A stretch of DNA of 64,000 nucleotides, taken from the NCBI GenBank assembly GCA_934527315.1, contig CAKTAK010000007.1, positions 1 through 64,000 of the forward strand, written 5' to 3'. The notes below the pieces were generated by a model that saw nothing but the letters and a program-made list of their open reading frames with translations, did not search any database and was not told where the DNA came from. Made by a program: the position numbers and the translations under genes. Within the stretch, counting starts at the first letter, position 1. Each line of letters begins with the position of its first letter. Source of the DNA: HGM13010 sp934527315 (GTDB taxonomy: Bacteria; Bacillota; Clostridia; Oscillospirales; Oscillospiraceae). Positions 1-7,740 of the stretch are shown one piece after another.

Positions 1-280
1 CCACAATCACCCAATTGATGGACGTCGCCTCCCGCAGGTCGGCAACCACGTCTTCTCCCTTGTTGACGTAATTTCCGTCCCGGTCCGTGCTGCCTTGGTC
101 CAACGATGCCACAGCAATAGAAATATTTCCCGTATTGCCGTAAGGGTCCCAGTTGGAGTAAATGTTCAGCCAAGCATACAAACTGGGCAAAACAGAAATG
201 GCCAGCACAACGACCATTGCGAAAAAGCATTTGCTCAGATTCTTCACATCGGTTTTGAAAATGGTCCAGATATTGCGCAT
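1..280 (-). CDS. YhgE/Pip family membrane protein, N-terminal part
   Basis: The gene starts at ATG 278-280 after a GGAGG ribosome site and runs off the left edge of the window. About 93 residues are visible: a short basic N-terminus (MRNIWTIFKTDVKN), one strongly hydrophobic membrane segment, then the motif LPSLYAWLNIYSNWDPYGNT and an extracellular stretch. This N-terminal pattern is typical of the YhgE/Pip family (phage-infection-protein-like, often type VII secretion or ABC-2-like membrane proteins). The substrate or partner cannot be told from this fragment. A consensus-like promoter lies upstream at 355-382. Confidence 0.8.
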   Translation of the reverse strand, partial: MRNIWTIFKTDVKNLSKCFFAMVVVLAISVLPSLYAWLNIYSNWDPYGNTGNISIAVASLDQGSTDRDGNYVNKGEDVVADLREATSINWVIV

Positions 281-354
281 AAATTTCCTCCAAGCCGGCA
301 GTGCCGCTGTCCAAAGACATGCTGCCGGCACGTATTTCAGAAAACAAAATTCCT

Positions 355-382
355 ATTATATTTTATTATATACACGTGTAAA
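355..382 (-). promoter_or_regulatory. Promoter of the YhgE/Pip gene with a 10-bp palindrome
   Basis: On the minus strand TTTACA (377-382) and TATAAT (355-360) are separated by 16 bp. A perfect palindrome, TACACGTGTA (371-380), overlaps the -35 box and could be a repressor operator. Many YhgE/Pip genes lie beside TetR genes, but no such regulator is visible in this part of the window. Confidence 0.6.
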
Positions 383-445
383 AATCCAGTTCATTCATTG
401 TTTATTTACAACTTTTGCAAGCACAATTTGACCTTCTGACATAGA

Positions 446-485
446 CAAAAAGCCCCTTTGTATATGAATTATATACAAAGGAGCC
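446..485 (-). terminator. Intrinsic terminator of the degV-family gene
   Basis: On the minus strand a stem of about 15 bp (with G-U pairs) around the loop AATTC is followed by a T-rich run. It lies just downstream of the DegV stop codon. Confidence 0.8.
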
Positions 486-508
486 AATGTGTCTAAAAAA
501 CATGAGGT

Positions 509-1372
509 TCAGCGCTCGGTGCCGTGGAAGAACAATGCCAGCATGCCCGGTCCCACATGGGCGCCGGAAAACGGCTCGTGGGGGCAGATAATCAGTTGTT
601 TCGGCTTGGCAATGGCATTGACCTTTTCCGCCAATGTCTGTGCGTCTTCCAAGCAATCTCCGTGGGAAATGGCCACAATCTGATTCTGGGGGTCCACCGC
701 CTTTTTGGCATATTCCTCCGCAAGGTACTCAATGGCCTTTTTCCGACCCCGGCATTTTGCGCAGGATACGATATGTCCGTCCGCCGTGCCGTACAGAATG
801 GGCTTGATGTTCAGCACGTTGGCAATCATCGCCGTAGCGCCGCTCACACGGCCGCTGCGTTTCAGAAAGTTCAGATCGTCCACGGTAAAATACTGGCACA
901 TATGGGGCACTTCTTCGTCCAGAATGTCTCCCGCCTCAGTAACGCTCATGCCGCTGCGGGCCATTTCCGCCCCATGCACCGCCAACAGACCGCTGCCGAA
1001 ACCGCAGCCTCTGGAGTCAATGATGCGCACCGTCCGACCGGGAAATTCCTCCATGAGCTCCTCCGCCGCAATTCTCGCTGCCTGATAGGTTCCGCTGATG
1101 CCGGATGCCATAGCGACGTACAATACGTCCATGCCCTGCTCCAGCAAGGGGGTAAAATGGGAAATAAACAGCTGAGAGTTCAAAAGCGTTGTTTTGACTT
1201 CCTTGCCGTTGCGCAGCTCTTCATAATACGTATGGGCATCGAAGCTGTCCACATCTCCCAAATAGGTATACTGCTGCTCTCCCACATGATAATTGCAGGG
1301 CAGAATCGTAATCGATTCCAGCAGCTGTTTCGGCAGATTGGCGCTGCCGTCTGTAAAAACCTGAAACTTCAT
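509..1372 (-). CDS. DegV family fatty-acid-binding protein
   Basis: The predicted protein of 287 residues has the complete DegV fold signature: the N-terminal TDGSANLP loop (about residues 7-14), a central SGISGTYQAA segment, the DDLNFLKRSGRVSGA motif near residue 170 and a C-terminal PGMLALFFHG end. DegV proteins (FakB in Staphylococcus) bind a fatty acid and present it to the kinase FakA. No fakA is in this window. The start at 1372 was chosen because GGAGG sits just upstream; reading further upstream gives 66 unrelated residues. The gene is monocistronic, with its own promoter and terminator. Confidence 0.93.
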   Translation of the reverse strand: MKFQVFTDGSANLPKQLLESITILPCNYHVGEQQYTYLGDVDSFDAHTYYEELRNGKEVKTTLLNSQLFISHFTPLLEQGMDVLYVAMASGISGTYQAARIAAEELMEEFPGRTVRIIDSRGCGFGSGLLAVHGAEMARSGMSVTEAGDILDEEVPHMCQYFTVDDLNFLKRSGRVSGATAMIANVLNIKPILYGTADGHIVSCAKCRGRKKAIEYLAEEYAKKAVDPQNQIVAISHGDCLEDAQTLAEKVNAIAKPKQLIICPHEPFSGAHVGPGMLALFFHGTER

Positions 1373-1433
1373 GGTTTTTCCTCCTGAACACACTCTCATC
1401 GATCCACAAGTTGGATTTCGTAACTGATACCGT

Positions 1434-1462
1434 ATTATACAGCTTTCAGAACGATTTGTAAA
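1434..1462 (-). promoter_or_regulatory. Promoter of the degV-family gene
   Basis: TTTACA (1457-1462) and TATAAT (1434-1439) are spaced by 17 bp on the minus strand, about 60 bp upstream of the start codon. Confidence 0.7.
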
Positions 1463-1553
1463 CCGTGATTCCGGTTTTCCCCGGCAATTCGCATAATTTT
1501 CAAGGAACGGAGCATACTTTTCATGCTGTAACCAGCGGAAAGGAGCCAAATCC

Positions 1554-1739
1554 ATGAAATTTTTCGTCAATGAGGATTGTATCGGCTGCGGTTTGTGCGT
1601 CAGCGTCTGCCCGGAAGTTTTTCACATGACCCCGGATGGGGTCTCAAAAGCCGCAGAGGAATCGGTTTCCGGCGGCATCGCGGACAGTGCCATGGAGGCG
1701 ATGCGGGATTGCCCCGTCAGCGCCATTGAGCAGAAATAA
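1554..1739 (+). CDS. Small 4Fe-4S ferredoxin
   Basis: This 61-residue protein has one cluster motif, CIGCGLCVSVCP near the N-terminus, and a distal DCPVSAI motif supplying the fourth cysteine, the arrangement of single-cluster [4Fe-4S] ferredoxins of about 60 residues. It should act as a soluble one-electron carrier in the cytoplasm. AAGGAG lies upstream of the ATG. It stands alone between the divergent degV gene and the convergent capA-like gene, so its redox partner cannot be deduced from context. Confidence 0.92.
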   Translation: MKFFVNEDCIGCGLCVSVCPEVFHMTPDGVSKAAEESVSGGIADSAMEAMRDCPVSAIEQK

Positions 1740-1754
1740 GTGCAAACCGTAAAA

Positions 1755-1786
1755 TATGGCGAAAATGCAGCTGCATTTTCGCCATA
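1755..1786. terminator. Perfect 32-bp palindrome, bidirectional terminator
   Basis: A perfect inverted repeat centred between 1770 and 1771 (each arm reads TATGGCGAAAATGCAG inward) separates the convergent ferredoxin and CapA genes. It can form a 16-bp stem in either transcript. Confidence 0.75.
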
Positions 1787-1797
1787 AACAGTTTTCT

Positions 1798-3078
1798 TTA
1801 TTCTGCCGGAGCACTTTCCGTAGCCGGGGCAGGGTCCGGTACCGGTTCCGGTGCGGGAGCCGGGGCAGGGACCTCTTCTCCGGCGGGCGCGCCGGTCTCG
1901 CCGGAAGTTTCTCCCCCGGTTTGACCGCCGGAAGATTTCCCGCCCTCGGGTGCTGTCTCCGGTGCAGGGGTCGTCGTACCGCCATGGAGACTGGAATAAT
2001 CCACCACCAAATCCGGACCTTTGAAGGTTCCGTCCAACTTGGACATGGTGCGCTGATAAGCCTCCGTATCCTTTTCATAGGGAATCGGCTGATAGTTATT
2101 GCCCCCGCTCTTACTGCTCAAGCAGCAGGGAATCAATTCCGTTTCCGCCAAAGAGAAGGTTCCGTCCTCATTCCGGCTGATTTTCAGCTGGGCAATCACG
2201 GAATCCTTATCCCGGGGATTGGTATTTCCGCCGAAACTGAAATTGCCCAAACTATACAATATGTATCCGTTGCCGTAAGTTTCCGTTTTCTGGAGCACAT
2301 GGGGGTGCGTACCGCAAACCACATCGGCGCCGGCATCAATGGCGGCATGGGCGACGGAAACCTGATTGCTGTTGGGGTGATAGGAGCCCTCAATGCCCCA
2401 ATGGGTACATACAATAATGAAATCTGCGCCGTCGGATTTCAGCTTTTTCACACCGCTGGTCACTTCTCCGGTGGTGGGACCGAAGTTGGAGACAAACACG
2501 CCCAATTTCATGCCCTGCACATCATAAATATCGCCGTAACCGCCCAGTATGTACGGAACGCCCACCGCGTCCAAGGCTGCTTGGGTATTTTCCACGCCCT
2601 TGCTGCCGAATTCCTTCGTGTGGTTGTTGCCCATAGTGGCGCATTCCACGCTGCCCTCCGTCAGAATCTTCGCGTAATCCGCGGGAGCGCAGAAATAAAA
2701 GGTTGTGGTGGCGGTCAGCTTTTCATCGGAGAAACTGCCCTCCAGATTGGCAATGGTAAAATCGTCTTCGTCCAGAATATCTTTCACCCCGGCAAAGGGC
2801 CAGCTGTAATCCGTGCCCACCACCCGCTCAAAGTCATTGTTATACTGACTGGAGGCCAAGGTGCAGTCGCCTACCATAGAAATGGTAATGGTGTCCGGAA
2901 GCTTTTCCGCTCCCGGCTCCTCGGTTTCCGACGGCTCCGGCTGATACAGACCGCTCTGCGCCAAATCCGGAGTCTCTGCTTGAATCTTATCCTCCTGCTT
3001 TTTCTCGCAGGCCGCCAAGCTCAGCAATAAAACGGTTGCCGCCGCCAATGCGGCCGCGCGTTTCTGAAATTCACTCAT
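1798..3078 (-). CDS. CapA-family lipoprotein (metallophosphatase-like)
   Basis: The 426-residue product starts with a lipoprotein signal ending LLLSLAAC. The CapA/PgsA fold of the calcineurin-like superfamily follows: MVGDCTLA, FTIANLEGSF, MGNNHTKEFG, CTHWGIE and GTHPHVLQ, with the metal-binding Asp, Asn and His residues in place. CapA homologues take part in poly-gamma-glutamate capsule synthesis, but many lone CapA-like lipoproteins have no proven role, and no other pgs or cap genes are present. The C-terminal 60 or so residues are a Pro/Ala/Glu-rich tail, probably a wall-spanning linker. ATG 3078 was chosen because GAGGAAAAAAG precedes it; a TTG 15 bp upstream is less likely. Confidence 0.88.
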   Translation of the reverse strand: MSEFQKRAAALAAATVLLLSLAACEKKQEDKIQAETPDLAQSGLYQPEPSETEEPGAEKLPDTITISMVGDCTLASSQYNNDFERVVGTDYSWPFAGVKDILDEDDFTIANLEGSFSDEKLTATTTFYFCAPADYAKILTEGSVECATMGNNHTKEFGSKGVENTQAALDAVGVPYILGGYGDIYDVQGMKLGVFVSNFGPTTGEVTSGVKKLKSDGADFIIVCTHWGIEGSYHPNSNQVSVAHAAIDAGADVVCGTHPHVLQKTETYGNGYILYSLGNFSFGGNTNPRDKDSVIAQLKISRNEDGTFSLAETELIPCCLSSKSGGNNYQPIPYEKDTEAYQRTMSKLDGTFKGPDLVVDYSSLHGGTTTPAPETAPEGGKSSGGQTGGETSGETGAPAGEEVPAPAPAPEPVPDPAPATESAPAE

Positions 3079-3111
3079 ATCTTTTTTCCTCAATCCGGTT
3101 ATTTTGATTCT

Positions 3112-3870
3112 TTAAGGCAGGGGAATCGACTGGGGCAGCAGCACCTTGCCGAAACACATCAGCATAATTCCCGCGCTGGCAGGAATGTCTACGTCCATAT
3201 CCGCACGGTTCCGATTCAGGGAAAACAGATGCACATTTCCGTAGTAATCCTGACAATACTGCTTGCATTTCATATCGCCGTCCACAAAGAACAGCCCCAC
3301 ATCGCCGTCCCGAATGATGGCGCCCCGCTTTGCCAGCTGCACAGAGCCGTCGGGAATGTAGGGCTCCATACTGTCGCCGGCAATCCGAAAGGCAAAGTCT
3401 GCGTTGGTGTCGGCATTCACCTCATAGTCATCGTAATCCTCGCCGAACGCCGGAGAGGCCAAACCCGCAGCCGCCGGGGTCAGATACAGCGGAATCACCT
3501 TTTTCTTCGGTTCTTCCGGTTCGCTTTCCATCCCCTGACTCTGCTCCACCCGGTTTCGCTCCGCCTCAACCACCAGCTCTACCAATTTCCGGCCGTGGTC
3601 ATCTAATTGACGGTAATCCCGCACCAAATCCCACTCCCGGGCATCACGAATCTGTTTTTCCGGCGAAACGAATCCTTTCGTTTCATAAAAGGTTTCCACC
3701 GGGACGTCCAGTACCTCGCAAAGTTTCAGCAGCACATCGAAGTTCACCTTCATGTTGTCCCGTTTGATGATACTATATAATGTCTGCGCAGAAATTCCGG
3801 TTTGCCGCGCCAACTCGTTGACGTTGATATCCCGCTCCTGCAGCAGCCCTTTTAATGTTGTGCCGATCAT
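3112..3870 (-). CDS. XRE-type repressor with S24 autoprotease domain
   Basis: The 252-residue protein joins an N-terminal helix-turn-helix (ELARQTGISAQTLYSIIKRD, about residues 18-37) to a C-terminal S24/LexA-like domain with the catalytic serine in GDSMEPYIPDG and a lysine in MKCKQY. An Ala-Gly pair in LTPAAAGLASP between the domains is a likely self-cleavage site. Such proteins resemble LexA and phage CI and are inactivated by RecA-stimulated cleavage; whether this one answers to DNA damage is inferred. ATG 3870 follows GAGAGGTG; a GTG nine bases upstream would overlap that site. It is divergent from the amino-acid ABC transporter. Confidence 0.88.
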   Translation of the reverse strand: MIGTTLKGLLQERDINVNELARQTGISAQTLYSIIKRDNMKVNFDVLLKLCEVLDVPVETFYETKGFVSPEKQIRDAREWDLVRDYRQLDDHGRKLVELVVEAERNRVEQSQGMESEPEEPKKKVIPLYLTPAAAGLASPAFGEDYDDYEVNADTNADFAFRIAGDSMEPYIPDGSVQLAKRGAIIRDGDVGLFFVDGDMKCKQYCQDYYGNVHLFSLNRNRADMDVDIPASAGIMLMCFGKVLLPQSIPLP

Positions 3871-3888
3871 CGTCTTCACCTCTCGCTT

Positions 3889-3917
3889 ATCCTATCATGG
3901 TTCATTTTTTATGTCAA
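3889..3917 (-). promoter_or_regulatory. Promoter of the S24 repressor gene
   Basis: TTGACA (3912-3917) and TAGGAT (3889-3894) are 17 bp apart on the minus strand, immediately upstream of the start codon. Confidence 0.7.
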
Positions 3918-4034
3918 GGAATAACAATTGATGCAAAAATTATGTTTCTGCAGAATTTTTTATTCCCCATTCCATGCAAAACCCATGCAACTGTATATTT
4001 ATTCATAATTCTTCCTGTTTTTTTGAATAAATCA

Positions 4035-4063
4035 TTGACATTTCCGGTGTATGGTGTTAATAT
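4035..4063 (+). promoter_or_regulatory. Promoter of the amino-acid ABC transporter operon
   Basis: TTGACA (4035-4040) and TAATAT (4058-4063) are 17 bp apart. Transcription would start near 4070. Confidence 0.75.
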
Positions 4064-4067
4064 CTCT

Positions 4068-4107
4068 TCATCGATTGAGGCGGAACGCAAAAATCGATGA
4101 TTTTTTT
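4068..4107 (+). promoter_or_regulatory. Leader hairpin with T-tract before the binding-protein gene
   Basis: TCATCGATT (4068-4076) pairs perfectly with AATCGATGA (4092-4100), followed by seven T residues and then the Shine-Dalgarno sequence AGGAGG. It looks like a terminator or a 5'-end stabilising stem. Its left arm begins almost at the predicted transcription start, which is unusual. Confidence 0.5.
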
Positions 4108-4121
4108 AGGAGGTACATAAA

Positions 4122-4952
4122 ATGAAAAAGTTTCTTTCTCTGCTCCTTGCTTTGGCCATGGGTTGCTCCCTGGCAGCATGCGGCAGCACTCAGGATGGTT
4201 CCGATGCACAGACCGGCAGCACGAAGCTGAAGATTCTGGACACCGAATACACCAATGAAAGTTATGCAATCTGCATTGCAAAAGAGAACACCGAGCTGCT
4301 GGACAAAGTCAACGCCGCTCTGGACACTCTGCAGGAGAACGGTACTACTCAGGCAATTATTGACAAGTACATCTCCGATGTTCCCAATGACCTGCAGTTC
4401 CAGCAGGACGTGGAAGGCAAGGAAGAGCTGCACATGGCAACCAACGCATTCTTCCCTCCCTACGAGTACTACGAGAATGACACCGTTGTGGGCATCGACC
4501 CCGAGATGGCTGCTGCCATTGCAGACGAACTGGACATGAAGTTGGTCATTGACGACATGGACTTCGACGCAATCCTGCCCGCTGTTACTTCCGGCAAGGC
4601 TGACATCGGCATGGCAGGCATGACCGTGACCCCCGACCGTGAGGAATCCGTGAACTTCTCCAAGTCCTACGCAAACGGCATTCTGTCTGTCATTGTAACG
4701 GAAGATTCCCCCATCACCACTGTGGACGATTTGCTGGATCCCGATGCAGAGTACGTAGCAGGTGTGCAGCAGGGTACCACCAGTGATATCTACCTGTCCG
4801 ACAGCTATGACAACGGCGGCATCACCGAAGACCGCGTTGCAAAGTTCAACAAGGGCGCTGACGCTATTCAGGCTCTGCTGACCGGCAAGATTGACTGCGT
4901 TGTCATCGACAGTCAGCCCGCTCAGGCTTTTGTGGAGGCCAACAACGGTTGA
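4122..4952 (+). CDS. Amino-acid ABC transporter substrate-binding lipoprotein, circularly permuted
   Basis: The 276-residue protein has a lipoprotein signal (lipobox SLAAC, Cys20) and belongs to family-3 amino-acid binding proteins. The order of its parts is abnormal. Residues 35-84 (LKILDTEYTNESYA... to AIIDKYI) match what is normally the C-terminal end of such proteins. Residues 102-276 (from EELHMATNAFFPPYEYY to QPAQAFVEANNG) are the normal N-terminal and middle parts. The stop codon falls exactly where LKILDTEY would usually follow. Ligand-contact segments (MTVTPDRE, VQQGTT, CVVIDSQ) are present. It is the first gene of the operon with the permease and ATPase. The ligand is probably a polar or acidic amino acid; this is not certain. 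Confidence 0.88.
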   Translation: MKKFLSLLLALAMGCSLAACGSTQDGSDAQTGSTKLKILDTEYTNESYAICIAKENTELLDKVNAALDTLQENGTTQAIIDKYISDVPNDLQFQQDVEGKEELHMATNAFFPPYEYYENDTVVGIDPEMAAAIADELDMKLVIDDMDFDAILPAVTSGKADIGMAGMTVTPDREESVNFSKSYANGILSVIVTEDSPITTVDDLLDPDAEYVAGVQQGTTSDIYLSDSYDNGGITEDRVAKFNKGADAIQALLTGKIDCVVIDSQPAQAFVEANNG

Positions 4953-4975
4953 TTGATTCTCTGAAACGAATCCCT

Positions 4976-5007
4976 GATAGGGACGGAAGTTCCGTCCCTA
5001 TCTTTTC
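4976..5007 (+). terminator. Terminator between binding protein and permease
   Basis: A 12-bp perfect stem (4976-4987 with 4991-5002) is followed by TTTTCTT. Because the permease and ATPase have no clear promoter of their own, partial read-through here probably makes the binding protein more abundant than the membrane parts. Confidence 0.8.
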
Positions 5008-5047
5008 TTATTTTTGAAAACATTACGAAAACAGGAGGCGACTTCCC

Positions 5048-5776
5048 TTGTATGCATCGTTTAGCGATTTTCAGCGGGATTTCTATCTGAACTTTATTAA
5101 AGATGATCGGTGGCGCTATCTGACAAGCGGTCTGGCCAATACACTGAAGATTACGTTTTTTGCCGTGCTGCTGGGTATCGTCATCGGCATCGTGGTTGCA
5201 ACCGTCCGTTCCTCTTATGACAAGGTGCACGATGAGATGCGGCCCGGTCCCGGAAAATTTCTGCTTTCCCTGCTGAATGCAATCTGCAAGCTGTATCTGA
5301 CCGTGATCCGCGGAACCCCCGTGGTGGTGCAGCTGATGATTACCTATTACATTATTTTTGCATCTTCCCGTAACGGCGTGGGTGTGGCAACGCTGGCATT
5401 CGGTATCAACTCCGGCGCTTACGTGGCCGAAATCTTCCGTTCCGGCATTATGTCCATTGACCCCGGTCAGTTTGAGGCCGGCCGTTCTCTGGGCTTTAAC
5501 TACGTGCAGACCATGCGGTATATCATCATTCCCCAGGCATTCAAAAACGTTCTGCCCACATTGGCCAACGAGTTCATTTCTCTGCTGAAAGAGACCTCCG
5601 TTGCCGGTTACGTCACCGTGCGCGACCTGACCATGGGCGGCAACATTATCCGCGCCGCAACCTATTCCCCCTTCCTGCCGCTGTTCGCTGTGGCGCTGAT
5701 TTATCTGGCACTGGTGATGTTCTTCACCTTTATGGTAGGAAAACTGGAAAGGAAGTTGAGAAACAGTGAGCGGTGA
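5048..5776 (+). CDS. Amino-acid ABC transporter permease
   Basis: The 242-residue membrane protein is of the HisM/GlnP family. It has several hydrophobic segments and the EAA loop that docks with the ATPase (EAGRSLGFNYVQTMRYIIIP, about residues 144-163, then QAFKNVLPTLANEF). The start is TTG at 5048, nine bases after AGGAGG; no ATG gives the full N-terminus. It presumably forms a homodimeric channel with the ATPase encoded next, whose start overlaps or abuts its stop. Confidence 0.93.
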   Translation: MYASFSDFQRDFYLNFIKDDRWRYLTSGLANTLKITFFAVLLGIVIGIVVATVRSSYDKVHDEMRPGPGKFLLSLLNAICKLYLTVIRGTPVVVQLMITYYIIFASSRNGVGVATLAFGINSGAYVAEIFRSGIMSIDPGQFEAGRSLGFNYVQTMRYIIIPQAFKNVLPTLANEFISLLKETSVAGYVTVRDLTMGGNIIRAATYSPFLPLFAVALIYLALVMFFTFMVGKLERKLRNSER

Positions 5777-6509
5777 AACCATGATTCAGGCCATCGGCCT
5801 GCAAAAGTACTATAACGGCGGCGCCATCAAGGCACTGGACGGCGTCGACGCGGAAATTCACAGAGGCGAAGTGGTTGTGGTCATCGGTCCCTCCGGTTCC
5901 GGTAAATCCACCTTCCTCCGCTGCTTGAATCTGCTGGAGGTGCCCACCGCCGGTCAGATTTTCTTTGAGGGCGAAGACATCACCGATAAAAAAAGCAACA
6001 TCAACCTCCACCGTCAGAAAATGGGCATGGTGTTTCAGCACTTCAATCTGTTCCCCCACATGACCATTCTGAAAAATATGACCCTTGCACCCATCAAGCT
6101 GCTGGGCAAGAGCAAGGAAGAGGCTGAGGCGCAGGCACAAAAGCTGTTGGAGCGCGTGGGTCTGGGCGACCGGGCCAATGACTATCCCAGTCAGCTGTCC
6201 GGCGGTCAGAAACAGCGTGTGGCCATTGTCCGTGCTCTGTGCATGGACCCGGAAGTGATGCTGTTTGACGAGCCCACTTCCGCACTGGACCCGGAAATGG
6301 TGGGCGAAGTGCTGGAAGTTATGAAAGAGCTTGCCCGAGACGGCATGACCATGGTGGTGGTCACCCACGAAATGGGCTTTGCAAAAGAGGTTGCCGACCG
6401 CGTCATTTTCATGGCCAGCGGCAAAATCGTGGAAGAAGGCACCCCGGAACAGATTTTCGAGCATCCGCAGCAGCCGCGGACCCAGGAATTTCTGGCCAAG
6501 GTTCTGTAA
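5766..6509 (+). CDS. Amino-acid ABC transporter ATP-binding protein
   Basis: This ABC ATPase of about 245 residues has Walker A GPSGSGKST, the Q-loop, the signature LSGGQKQRVAIVRAL, Walker B VMLFDEPTSALDPE and the switch histidine in VVVTHEMGFA. It closely resembles GlnQ/HisP. GTG 5766 overlaps the permease by 11 bp; ATG 5781, four bases after the permease stop, is an equally good start and would give 242 residues. It supplies energy for the uptake system of the two preceding genes. Confidence 0.94.
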   Translation: MSGETMIQAIGLQKYYNGGAIKALDGVDAEIHRGEVVVVIGPSGSGKSTFLRCLNLLEVPTAGQIFFEGEDITDKKSNINLHRQKMGMVFQHFNLFPHMTILKNMTLAPIKLLGKSKEEAEAQAQKLLERVGLGDRANDYPSQLSGGQKQRVAIVRALCMDPEVMLFDEPTSALDPEMVGEVLEVMKELARDGMTMVVVTHEMGFAKEVADRVIFMASGKIVEEGTPEQIFEHPQQPRTQEFLAKVL

Positions 6510-6520
6510 GAAAAACGGTA

Positions 6521-6548
6521 AGGCGTCGGAGCAATCCGGCGCCTTTTT
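6521..6548 (+). terminator. Terminator of the amino-acid transporter operon
   Basis: A 10-bp stem (6521-6530 with 6535-6544) with one G-T pair is followed by a run of T. Confidence 0.85.
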
Positions 6549-6563
6549 CCACGGGAATGACTC

Positions 6564-6592
6564 TTGTCATCTCTCTCAATGTGTATTATACT
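6564..6592 (+). promoter_or_regulatory. Promoter of mnmA
   Basis: TTGTCA (6564-6569) and TATACT (6587-6592) are separated by 17 bp. Confidence 0.65.
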
Positions 6593-6622
6593 GACGGGGA
6601 ATCTGAAACGAGGTGAACTCTC

Positions 6623-7684
6623 ATGAAACGCGCAATGATTGCCATGAGCGGCGGTGTGGACTCTTCCGTTGCCGCGTATTTATCCGTGCAAGCCGGATAT
6701 GATTGCATGGGTATGACCATGCAGCTGTATACCAACGAGGAAATCGGTCGGACCGGAAAAACCTGCTGTTCTCTGGACGATGTGGAAGACGCCCGCAGCG
6801 TGGCCTTTCGATTGGGGATTCCCTACCGTGTCTTCAACTTCACGGAGGAATTCCGCACCTGCGTCATTGACCGGTTCGTCAATGCCTATGAACACGGCGA
6901 AACCCCGAACCCCTGCATTGACTGCAATAAATATTTGAAATTCGGTAAAATTTTCCAGCGCATGGACGAGCTGGGATATGATTATGTTGTCACCGGACAC
7001 TATGCCCGCATCGAGCAGGTCGGCGACCGTTATCTGCTGAAAAAAGGCTTGGACGACAGCAAGGACCAGTCCTATGTGCTGTACGGTCTGACGCAAGCCC
7101 AGCTGTCCCGGACGCTGTTTCCCTTGGGGGGCATGGCAAAAACCGACGCCCGGCGAATTGCCGAGGAGCAGGGATTTCTGAACGCCCACAAGCACGATAG
7201 TCAGGACATCTGTTTTGTTCCCGACGGCGATTATGCCCGGTTCATGGAGCATTATACCGGCCACGATTACCCCAACGGGGAATTTGTGGACGAGCAGGGA
7301 AAGGTTCTGGGCGAGCACAAGGGCATTATCCGCTACACCATCGGTCAGCGAAAGGGTCTGGGTCTGGCGCTCCCCTGCCCCATGTATGTGAAAGATAAGG
7401 ACATGGAGCACAATCGGGTCATTCTCTCCAAAAACGAGGACCTGTTCTCCAAAAGTCTGGACGCCCGGGACTTCAATTGGAGTGCTTTCGATTGCCCGGA
7501 CGGACCCATTCGCGCCAAGGCAAAAATTCGGTACAAGCACACCGAGCAGCCCGCCACCATCACCCCCACCGGACCGGATACGGTCCACGTGGAATTTGAC
7601 GAGCCCCAACGCGCCATCTGCCGGGGGCAAGCCGTTGTGCTGTATGACGGCGACACCGTCATCGGCGGCGGTACCATTCTCTAA
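6623..7684 (+). CDS. mnmA: tRNA-specific 2-thiouridylase MnmA
   Basis: The 353-residue enzyme transfers sulfur to uridine 34 of Lys, Glu and Gln tRNAs. The PP-loop SGGVDSS is at residues 9-15, the first catalytic cysteine lies in NPCIDCNKYLKFG and the second in SQDICFVPDGDY. The C-terminal YTIGQRKGLG and RAICRGQAVVLYD segments are also family hallmarks, and the length is normal. GAGGTG precedes the ATG. The gene has its own promoter and terminator. Confidence 0.97.
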   Translation: MKRAMIAMSGGVDSSVAAYLSVQAGYDCMGMTMQLYTNEEIGRTGKTCCSLDDVEDARSVAFRLGIPYRVFNFTEEFRTCVIDRFVNAYEHGETPNPCIDCNKYLKFGKIFQRMDELGYDYVVTGHYARIEQVGDRYLLKKGLDDSKDQSYVLYGLTQAQLSRTLFPLGGMAKTDARRIAEEQGFLNAHKHDSQDICFVPDGDYARFMEHYTGHDYPNGEFVDEQGKVLGEHKGIIRYTIGQRKGLGLALPCPMYVKDKDMEHNRVILSKNEDLFSKSLDARDFNWSAFDCPDGPIRAKAKIRYKHTEQPATITPTGPDTVHVEFDEPQRAICRGQAVVLYDGDTVIGGGTIL

Positions 7685-7692
7685 AATACAAG

Positions 7693-7726
7693 CAGCACCG
7701 TATCTCAATCGATACGGTGCTGTTTT
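7693..7726. terminator. Terminator after mnmA
   Basis: CAGCACCGTATC (7693-7704) pairs perfectly with GATACGGTGCTG (7711-7722), followed by TTTT. It may also stop the convergent small gene. Confidence 0.88.
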
Positions 7727-7740
7727 GCTCATGGTATTTT

